Assembly (NCBI GenBank): GCA_016342585.1
Contig: JAEINK010000006.1
Span: 62,001 to 126,000, forward strand
DNA from: Spirochaetales bacterium
GTDB lineage: Bacteria; Spirochaetota; Spirochaetia; UBA9216
Direction of reading: 5' to 3'
Length of the DNA: 64,000 bases
The position numbers were made by a program, and so were the translations under genes. The notes below the pieces were generated by a model that did no database searches, was not told where the DNA came from, and worked only from the letters and a program-made list of their open reading frames with translations. Shown here piece by piece: positions 8,484 to 15,226 of this stretch (its first letter is position 1; each line of letters opens with the position of its first letter).

Positions 8484-9533
8484 TCATCTCCAGATATTTA
8501 CAGGTGAAGGAGTTCTAGAGATAGCGGCGCCCCGGCTCAGGTTAAACGCTATCGTTTCATTGCCACTGTAAAGATGAATCAGGTTTCCATAACTCAAGGC
8601 AGCATCAATACTATAAAAAGGAACATCTCGCCAGAAGGTGCTGATTTCTTTAGGTGAACTGAAATCCGACCGGTCTGAACGAATATCGTATTGAACATAC
8701 TTTGAACCGGAAAAGAAGTAGGCCTTCCCGTTCCCGCCATTAACGGCCGCATCGACCGATGTAAACGTTAATCCAGGCCATGTACTATTATTTATCGACT
8801 TAGGATAACCTGAATCCGCAGAGTTCCTGGCCACATCGTATCGAATATATTTATTCCCCGAGAAAAAATAGATCTTCCCGTTCCCCCAATTCAGGGCGGC
8901 ATCGATTTTAGAGAAGGTTAAACCGGGCCAGGTATCATAATCGACATCTTGGGGAAACCCCGGATCTCTCCTGTCTTTATTTATGTCGTATAGCATATAT
9001 TCATTTTGAGAGAAAAAGTATGCTTTCTCTCCTCCATCCCGGGCATAAGCTCCGGAAATCATCCCTGCCTCCGGATTGGCTTCCCCATTGGTTTCCGGAT
9101 TGGATTCGGGGACAAACCCATTGTAGGAAAAGTAAGGTTCAATCAGGGCCAGCAAAGTGGAGGCATCCACAGCTCCGGAGTCCTGTACCAGGACCTTTTT
9201 ATTGGGGTCCATAACAAGGTAGGTGGGGAATCCGGCAAAATCAAATTTCCCTAAATCGGGGTTACTGCGACCATTAACCTCATCTAAAACCTGCAGAGGG
9301 ATAAACCTGGAATTGAGAACATCAATCACAGTATGGTCAGGAAAAACATTCTCTTCCATATACTGACAGGGACCACACCAGCTTGGCGCCGTTATGATTA
9401 CAAAAATATTTTGTCGGGTGATAGAAGCCTCGCCCAAAGCATCGGCTAAATTTGTACGCCATTCTACTTCAGCGAAAAGCAGGAATGGCAATATCAGGAG
9501 CATCCCCATTATCTGCAGTTTTTTCTGAATCAT
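8484..9533 (-). CDS. Exported thioredoxin-fold protein with hemopexin repeats
   Basis: 349 residues. The signal peptide and thioredoxin domain (1-140, WCGPC, GFPTYLVMDP) match the neighbouring gene closely. The C-terminal half is replaced by four hemopexin-type blades (about 183-345) recognisable by repeated KAYFFSGSKYVQYD and TWPGLTFTSVDAA units. Hemopexin propellers bind proteins, haem or matrix components; fusion to a thioredoxin fold is unusual. The same hemopexin block recurs with high similarity in the gene at 47727. The gene precedes the LamG paralogue by 28 nt, so the two are probably cotranscribed. Confidence 0.82.
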   Translation of the reverse strand: MIQKKLQIMGMLLILPFLLFAEVEWRTNLADALGEASITRQNIFVIITAPSWCGPCQYMEENVFPDHTVIDVLNSRFIPLQVLDEVNGRSNPDLGKFDFAGFPTYLVMDPNKKVLVQDSGAVDASTLLALIEPYFSYNGFVPESNPETNGEANPEAGMISGAYARDGGEKAYFFSQNEYMLYDINKDRRDPGFPQDVDYDTWPGLTFSKIDAALNWGNGKIYFFSGNKYIRYDVARNSADSGYPKSINNSTWPGLTFTSVDAAVNGGNGKAYFFSGSKYVQYDIRSDRSDFSSPKEISTFWRDVPFYSIDAALSYGNLIHLYSGNETIAFNLSRGAAISRTPSPVNIWR

Positions 9534-9575
9534 AATTTTCCTTCCTTTTGAACATCAAAGATGTTTATATATATT

Positions 9576-10733
9576 CTAAAATATGGATTTCAATTCCAGG
9601 AGTTGTCCCTCTGAATCGTATTTACTGATCACAGAACCCGAAGCGAAAATATAATTTCCATCCAGGTCGACTGTCGCAAGACTCAAGTCGGAATCCTCGA
9701 TGCTAAAAAAGTGTTCGCCCCCGTCAATGGGATTTCCAGAGAGAGCCATTCGATCAACAATGGTCGAACGCTTATAGTCGATGAATTCATTAAATATAAC
9801 AATCACCTCACCGTCGACCAGGCAGGCATGAAGAATAATATTATCTTTATATCTATCACGCCAATTACCCGCAATCAATTCACCATCCTCGGTATAATGT
9901 CGTATAAACGACCATCCAACGACGAATACACTCCTATCAGGGAGGATCAGAATATCCCGGATCTTATTGTAATCATCAAAATCTATGGTCACATTCCAAA
10001 GCTCCGAAAGAGTGGCCCCATCAGACTCATATTTTCTGAGCCAGCCTTCATAGACAAGACTCTCTTCTACCATGAAATCGCTGTCCCCGGCGACATAGAG
10101 CCATTCTGAATCCACAGCGAGGGCTGTGACACTATCGGATCCACCCTTGTTATATATCAATGGAGAGAAGTCAGAGATAATTTTTCCATTATGATCAAAC
10201 TTATTAACCACACCATCGAAGCCTGAATCTTCATCAATCGCATATAGGAGATCCCCCCCGGCATAAATGTCACCTTGATTATTTTGAACCATGGCATAGA
10301 CATTGGCATAAGACCCGGTCCCGTCCCAAACCATATCCCATTGGCGAATCCTTCGCCCCCGGGTATTCCACTTAAGGATCCACCAGTCATAAGCCCTGCC
10401 TCTTGCGCCCCCGGTCCCTCCGATAAGGATTTCATTTGAAGAATTTATCAGTATATCAGAAGGGTAATCCTGGCTGGACCTGCGATCGATTTTTTTATTC
10501 CAGCCCCACTTGATTTCATTCAGCTCACTGTCATATTTTTTTATCCACCAGTCTGTCTGGCTGGAATGGAGAAACTTGGGGACAATGGCATGGCCGGATG
10601 CGGCCAGATAGATATTGTTATCCTGATCTGTATGGATGGCCTGAACCTCGAAGCCAAGTTCAGGCTCCATACTGACGCAGGAAAAAAGGAGAAGAAATGT
10701 TAACAGGCAAAGCAATGGCAGTTCAAACTTCAC
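9576..10733 (-). CDS. Beta-propeller lipoprotein
   Basis: 385 residues; the signal peptide ends in FSC (Cys19). The mature protein consists of repeated strands of the form DNNIYLAASGHA, NEILIGGTGG, GDIYAGGDLLYA, EWLYVAGDSDF and RSVFVVGWSF, an SBBP/NHL-like propeller. It is likely a surface lipoprotein that binds a partner; no enzyme motif is seen. It lies 42 nt upstream of the hemopexin protein gene on the same strand and may head that operon. Confidence 0.75.
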   Translation of the reverse strand: MKFELPLLCLLTFLLLFSCVSMEPELGFEVQAIHTDQDNNIYLAASGHAIVPKFLHSSQTDWWIKKYDSELNEIKWGWNKKIDRRSSQDYPSDILINSSNEILIGGTGGARGRAYDWWILKWNTRGRRIRQWDMVWDGTGSYANVYAMVQNNQGDIYAGGDLLYAIDEDSGFDGVVNKFDHNGKIISDFSPLIYNKGGSDSVTALAVDSEWLYVAGDSDFMVEESLVYEGWLRKYESDGATLSELWNVTIDFDDYNKIRDILILPDRSVFVVGWSFIRHYTEDGELIAGNWRDRYKDNIILHACLVDGEVIVIFNEFIDYKRSTIVDRMALSGNPIDGGEHFFSIEDSDLSLATVDLDGNYIFASGSVISKYDSEGQLLELKSIF

Positions 10734-10800
10734 AATATATCCTTTTAGAGGTGATTATATAATTGTAAGATATATTTTACTGAATAGATAGAAGTTCAGG

Positions 10801-10840
10801 TAAAAAAAATGCCCCTGAACCAATTTCTCAGCTCAGGAGC
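10801..10840 (-). terminator. Terminator downstream of the 5S rRNA gene
   Basis: On the minus strand GCTCCTGA (10840-10833) pairs with TCAGGGGC (10818-10811), eight pairs including one G-U, followed by A and a run of eight T (10809-10802). Confidence 0.75.
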
Positions 10841-10927
10841 TTTCTGATATCTTCTTGTCTGGACAATGGCATGGCCAAACCCAGAATCTTTCAATGATTT
10901 TGAAAGATTAAAAAAATATAAAAAAAA

Positions 10928-11035
<108 letters not shown>

Positions 11036-11264
11036 TATATTGCTTAATCTCTTTAGAAATTAACCCGGTGTCCTATCTTACGATAAAACTTCCGACGCAG
11101 TATCTTTGACAATACATACGCAATCTTTATTATGGCTGGATAATATCAAAAAGTTCAGAACATTTCAAGAGTATATTATTAATTTAAACTTATAGGGAGC
11201 AGAATGTTACCCGCTGAGTCATCCCAGAAAAGCATTCAAAAAGACTTTATTACTCCCTGTTATA

Positions 11265-11273
11265 TGCTATAAT
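11265..11273 (+). promoter_or_regulatory. Extended -10 promoter for the HTH-ABC gene
   Basis: TGC directly precedes TATAAT (11268-11273), an extended -10 element that can act without a good -35; only a weak TTTATT lies at -35. It leaves a leader of about 50 nt. The rest of 11036-11264 holds no recognisable gene. Confidence 0.5.
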
Positions 11274-11332
11274 ACTGTATAGACATCTATTGACTAATGC
11301 ATCTTTGAATTCTGAACAGTCAGGAGGATAAT

Positions 11333-12562
11333 GTGAACACGACAGATAAGGCTATGACTATCAAGGAAGTCGCCAAATTCCTTAACATTTCCAATCAGAT
11401 GGTATATAACCTGGTGAACAACGGAAGCCTCCCGGCATTCAAGATCGGGAGTGCCAGCCGTATTATGTATTCGGACCTTGTGAACTATATCAACAATCAG
11501 AAAATTGAGTTCAACAGCGCCCGGTCCCACAATGATGCTCAGGACAATACCCTCTTCAACGTACAATTGCTGAACCTTCAAAAGGGTAATTTTTCATTAA
11601 AAGATGTCAGCTTCCAACTGCCCATTGGCAAGATCATGACAATCCTCGGCCCGTCAGGTTCAGGAAAGACCATGCTCCTGCGATCAATTGCAGGGCTGGA
11701 AAAAATCACATCCGGATCGGTCTATATGGGAGATTGGTCTATCACAGATCTGAGTCCGGCGAATCGAAAAATAGGCTTTGTTTTTGAAAAATACAGCCTC
11801 TTTCCCTCCATGAGTGCCCGAAAAAATATCGATTTTCCTCTGAAAGTCAGGAAACAGGATAGTTCGATTATTAAGAATGAAACGGCTCAGAGGGTTTCAG
11901 AATTGAGCATACAGAAGGAGTATCTTAATCTGCTCCCGGAACTCCTGCCCGAAGGGATGAAACAGCTGGTTTCCATTGCCCGGGAAAAAAACCATCCCAC
12001 AGAACTCCTCCTCCTGGATGAACCCATGAGCCAGCTCGATCCTCAGCATCACAGCAGGATGAGGATATTTATTCAAAAGATCATCAGGGATATGGGAAAG
12101 ACCACAATAATGACCTTTCACGGACCGGAAGATGCCCTGGCCTTAAGTGATTACATCGGTATCATGGACAAGGGCGAATTGGTTCAATTCGGAGAAACCT
12201 GGGAGGTCTATCACCATCCTGACAGTCTGTTGATCATGGAGATGCTGTCAAAACTTGGTCTGAACAGGATCGAGCTGGCAGTTAAAAATGGTCGATCCGA
12301 ACCTTACGGGATAGAGGCCGATACACCAGAGGGAAACTATACCATGGCCTTCCGCCCGGAAGATATTCGGCTCCTGGATAAAAAAGAGAAGAGAGAAGGA
12401 ATTCCTGTTCAGATTCTATCCTCCCAGCTGCTGGATGGGAGGAGTAGACTGGCTCTCTGTAAAATCACCGGGGAAGATAAAGAACTTCGGCTGCTTATTC
12501 CACTCGATACGGACCAGGAGTTTTCCATCCTGCCGCTAAAGCCCGCATTTTTTCAAGGCTGA
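11333..12562 (+). CDS. Excisionase-type HTH fused to a MalK/PotA-like ABC ATPase with TOBE domain
   Basis: 409 residues from a GTG start with AGGAGG five bases upstream; an ATG-TGA minimal ORF overlaps the start. Residues 1-58 are a MerR/excisionase helix-turn-helix (MTIKEVAKFLNISNQMVYNL..FKIGSASRI). Residues 75-300 are an ABC ATPase: Walker A GPSGSGKT, Walker B LLLLDEPMSQLD and switch His in MTFHGPEDA are intact. The Q-loop Gln is Glu (GFVFEKYSLFP) and LSGGQ is replaced by LPEGM. A C-terminal TOBE-like ligand domain follows. No permease or binding protein is nearby. A nucleotide- or ligand-gated transcription factor is more likely than a transporter subunit; this is inference. Confidence 0.85.
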   Translation: MNTTDKAMTIKEVAKFLNISNQMVYNLVNNGSLPAFKIGSASRIMYSDLVNYINNQKIEFNSARSHNDAQDNTLFNVQLLNLQKGNFSLKDVSFQLPIGKIMTILGPSGSGKTMLLRSIAGLEKITSGSVYMGDWSITDLSPANRKIGFVFEKYSLFPSMSARKNIDFPLKVRKQDSSIIKNETAQRVSELSIQKEYLNLLPELLPEGMKQLVSIAREKNHPTELLLLDEPMSQLDPQHHSRMRIFIQKIIRDMGKTTIMTFHGPEDALALSDYIGIMDKGELVQFGETWEVYHHPDSLLIMEMLSKLGLNRIELAVKNGRSEPYGIEADTPEGNYTMAFRPEDIRLLDKKEKREGIPVQILSSQLLDGRSRLALCKITGEDKELRLLIPLDTDQEFSILPLKPAFFQG

Positions 12563-12607
12563 AGGATTGAATGGAATCCTGAACAGGAGTAAGACATCCG
12601 CTGTACC

Positions 12608-13264
12608 CTAAAGGATATCCCGAATCATCTCCATGTCGTCCTTAAGCTTAAGAATCTGTTCTTTATCCAGAGCGCCAGGCGCTGAAAGGATGAGATACTT
12701 CCCCAGGAGGAAGAGTCCGCCGCCGGGGACCATTCTTTTTTCTAATACATCGGGGACAGGATCGAGCCAGCCGGCCCTTTCAAAATCTTCCACCGAGGAG
12801 GTGAGCATCCACGCCCACTGCTCCCCGGGAACAGGATGAAGCTGCCCGCTTGCGAAAGCCTCGGCCAGTCTTCCCAAAGGTCCGTTCTGCCGGCGAACTA
12901 TCCAGAGGTTCGGCCCTTCATCCCTTCGTTCGCCTACAGCCAGGGTATAATAGCTTGACCGGCGCTTACCGTTGGGTCCCGGGCCTGTATATTGGTAATC
13001 ACAGAACCATAAGTCCTGCTTTGTCTGTATTATATTATTAATAGAGTGTGTACCGCCGGGACGGGTGGTAAATAATCCACCCGTCAGAATTCCATTTAAC
13101 GGATGTTCCCTGCCGGATTTCGTGAATGCCCACCCCCTGGATTCAGCCAGGCTGATGAGTCCGCTTACAGCCCCGCTCCTCCTGCGGATCATGACAATGA
13201 CGAGAACCACCATGGTAACAGGAATACCAAACATAAAGACAAGAAAAAGTATAGAAAAGAGCAT
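12608..13264 (-). CDS. Membrane-anchored protein of unknown function
   Basis: 218 residues from the ATG at 13264, chosen because AAGGGGG is five bases away; a GTG at 13270 is possible. One N-terminal transmembrane helix (LFSILFLVFMFGIPVTMVVL) is followed by RRR, so the bulk (about 185 residues) should be cytoplasmic. The soluble part has no motif I recognise; the pattern ESRGWAFTKSG..PLNGILTGG and FCDYQYTGPG resembles the hypothetical bacterial proteins that carry an anchored beta-rich domain. It converges on the HTH-ABC gene. Confidence 0.65.
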   Translation of the reverse strand: MLFSILFLVFMFGIPVTMVVLVIVMIRRRSGAVSGLISLAESRGWAFTKSGREHPLNGILTGGLFTTRPGGTHSINNIIQTKQDLWFCDYQYTGPGPNGKRRSSYYTLAVGERRDEGPNLWIVRRQNGPLGRLAEAFASGQLHPVPGEQWAWMLTSSVEDFERAGWLDPVPDVLEKRMVPGGGLFLLGKYLILSAPGALDKEQILKLKDDMEMIRDIL

Positions 13265-13310
13265 ACACACCCCCTTTCCACAATTCTAACCTATTTTCAG
13301 ATCAAAGTCC

Positions 13311-13754
13311 CTATTGGATCGATTCCAGCTCGGTCCGGCAGTATTCTCTGTCTTCGGTCTCCTTAACCTGATCGAGGGCATCAAGACCGAGACGGTAGTA
13401 CCTGTCAAATTCGATTTCATCCCCCAGGACATGATAGGCCCGGGCCATGGCTTCATAGGCAAAAACAAGGTCGAAGTCGACAAGGTCTGCCTGCCGGGTA
13501 TACCGCATACACTCTTCGGCATGATGAAGGCATTTTTCGGATTTGGCGAGGAGGGCATATACCCGGGAGACCTGCCATTCACCCCGGGCCCTGTTTTCAT
13601 CAGAACCGGACTGATCCCAAAGTTCTTTCTGGGTAAGGGCGGCGGTGAGCATCTCACCGTCATCCTCTTTGGTTCTGTCCGGTTTATCTATATATTCCCA
13701 ACAGCGGTTGAAGGCTTCGACGGCCATCTGCTGTATTATCTCTTTATCTTCCAT
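13311..13754 (-). CDS. Small all-helical TPR-like protein
   Basis: 147 residues, acidic, with helix pairs (RARGEWQVSRVYALLAKSEKCLHHAEECM and FAYEAMARAYHVLGDEIEFDRYYRLGLDAL) spaced like two to three tetratricopeptide units. GAGGAG precedes the ATG by nine bases. No signal or membrane segment, so probably a cytoplasmic scaffold. It lies 46 nt upstream of the membrane-anchored protein gene, suggesting an operon. Function unknown. Confidence 0.68.
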   Translation of the reverse strand: MEDKEIIQQMAVEAFNRCWEYIDKPDRTKEDDGEMLTAALTQKELWDQSGSDENRARGEWQVSRVYALLAKSEKCLHHAEECMRYTRQADLVDFDLVFAYEAMARAYHVLGDEIEFDRYYRLGLDALDQVKETEDREYCRTELESIQ

Positions 13755-13966
13755 ATAAACAGGCTCCTCATTGAAAACTCCAGATTAAGATAATGTAAAA
13801 ACTACAAAAAGAATAGCTTTTTAACGAAGTCCGGCTCCGAACAGAAATATTGAAAACCCCTTCGCAATGACAGGTCAGTGCGGAAAAATCATACTCCCGG
13901 GTGCAGATTCAACGGGGCTCATTCGGTTTCGATCACCTTGAAAACTCCTTCTTAGCAGCTGGGTTC

Positions 13967-13994
13967 TTGACTATTTCCGACTCACAAATATAAT
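13967..13994 (+). promoter_or_regulatory. pheST leader promoter
   Basis: TTGACT (13967-13972) and TATAAT (13989-13994) with a 16-nt spacer. Transcription would begin about 14001, shortly before the leader peptide ATG at 14014. No other gene is seen in 13755-14013. Confidence 0.7.
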
Positions 13995-14013
13995 GGTTAT
14001 TACTATGGAAAAC

Positions 14014-14088
14014 ATGTCCCGATTTTTTAGCTTTTTTTTCTTTTTTATCTACTCCATCACGGAGGGACACTGGTTTTCCCTGAGATAG
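14014..14088 (+). CDS. Phe-rich leader peptide of pheST
   Basis: A 24-codon ORF starting MSRFFSFFFFFIYSI and ending FSLR. Eight codons are Phe, seven of them within residues 4-11, followed by a terminator before pheS. This matches the logic of the enterobacterial pheM leader: when charged tRNA-Phe is scarce the ribosome stalls on the Phe run and prevents terminator formation. Shine-Dalgarno is weak (ATGGA) because the transcript leader is very short. Sequence is unrelated to E. coli pheM apart from the Phe run, so it probably arose independently. Confidence 0.85.
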   Translation: MSRFFSFFFFFIYSITEGHWFSLR

Positions 14089-14142
14089 TATAAACAGGGC
14101 TTAACGGCGGGTTCCTCACAAAGGGGAATCCGCTTTTTTTTT
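14062..14142 (+). promoter_or_regulatory. pheST transcription attenuator (antiterminator and terminator)
   Basis: The terminator stem GCGGGTTCCTC (14107-14117) pairs with GGGGAATCCGC (14123-14133) over 11 pairs and is followed by nine T (14134-14142). GAGGGAC (14062-14068), inside the leader ORF just past the Phe codons, can pair instead with GTTCCTC (14111-14117) and break the terminator. A ribosome that finishes the leader at 14088 would cover GAGGGAC and allow termination; one stalled at 14023-14046 would leave it free. Confidence 0.85.
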
Positions 14143-14172
14143 ATAAAAGCCTTTAGTATAAGGAGACAGGTA

Positions 14173-15216
14173 ATGCTGCAAAAACTGGAAGAGGTGAAGA
14201 AGGAGTTCGATTCCCTCCTCGGCTCGGTGAAATCAATGCCCGAAATGGCCCAGTTCAAGGCCGACTTTCTGGGTAAGAAGGGTAAACTCAATGCGCTCAT
14301 GGGCGGTATGAGGGAACTTTCGGTAGAGGATAAGAAGAGTTTCGGTGCCAGGGCGAATCTTGTAAAACAGGATATGCTTTCTGCCATAGATCGTCAGAGT
14401 CAGTCCCTTGAGATGGAAGTTATCAATGCGAAACTGGCTGCCAACTGGCAGGATATAAGCCTTACAGACAAGGTTAAGGAGAAGGGACAGCAGGCGGCAG
14501 GTCTGCACCCCCTGACCAAGGTAACCCGCGAGCTGGAAGACATATTCCTCTCCATGGGTTTCGATATCCTGGACGGTCCCCATATCGAGGATGAGTACCA
14601 CAACTTCGAGGCTTTGAATATACCCGATTCCCACCCGGCCCGTGATATGCAGGATACCTTCTGGTTCAAGGATAAAAAACACCTCCTGCGAACCCATACC
14701 TCCAACATCCAGATTCGTGGGATGAAACAGAAGAAACCTCCTTTTAAATTTGTTGGCCCCGGTAAGGTTTTCCGATGTGAAACCCTGGATGCCAGCCATG
14801 AAGCAGCTTTTCACCAGCTGGAGGGGATGATGGTAGGAAAGGATATTTCCGTTCCCCACATGATCCACTTCCTCCGAACCCTGCTCTCAGAGATCTTCAA
14901 GAAGGAGATAAATGTCCGGCTCCGTCCGGGATTCTTCCCCTTCGTTGAACCGGGTTTTGAGCTCGATTATGAGTGCCTCCTTTGCGGCGGAAAAGGCTGT
15001 TCTGTTTGTAAACAGGTCGGCTGGGTTGAAGGTTTAGGCTGTGGTATGGTTCACCCCAAGGTTCTTGCCGGTGGCGGTATAGACCCCAACGAATGGAACG
15101 GTTTTGCCTTTGGTCTTGGAATCGACAGACTGACAATGATGCGGTACCACATCGATGATGTGCGCCACCTGCACAGTGGAAACCTCCAGTTTTCGGAACA
15201 GTTCAAGGCATACTAG
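14173..15216 (+). CDS. pheS: Phenylalanine-tRNA ligase alpha subunit
   Basis: 347 residues, normal bacterial length. It has the N-terminal coiled coil (1-90), then the class II catalytic core: motif 2 region FHQLEGMMVGK, the Cys-rich CLLCGGKGCSVCKQVGW segment typical of bacterial PheS, and motif 3 GFAFGLGIDRLTMMRY. It charges tRNA-Phe as an alpha2-beta2 enzyme with PheT. AAGGAGAC precedes the ATG, and expression is controlled by the upstream Phe-codon attenuator. pheT starts 10 nt after the stop. Confidence 0.98.
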   Translation: MLQKLEEVKKEFDSLLGSVKSMPEMAQFKADFLGKKGKLNALMGGMRELSVEDKKSFGARANLVKQDMLSAIDRQSQSLEMEVINAKLAANWQDISLTDKVKEKGQQAAGLHPLTKVTRELEDIFLSMGFDILDGPHIEDEYHNFEALNIPDSHPARDMQDTFWFKDKKHLLRTHTSNIQIRGMKQKKPPFKFVGPGKVFRCETLDASHEAAFHQLEGMMVGKDISVPHMIHFLRTLLSEIFKKEINVRLRPGFFPFVEPGFELDYECLLCGGKGCSVCKQVGWVEGLGCGMVHPKVLAGGGIDPNEWNGFAFGLGIDRLTMMRYHIDDVRHLHSGNLQFSEQFKAY

Positions 15217-15226
15217 GGAGAGAGAA

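Noticed and set aside
10561-10880. A 16-base identical string GGACAATGGCATGGCC at about 10579 and 10860
   Set aside because: Only two copies, one within a coding gene; may be a small duplication but has no other structure.
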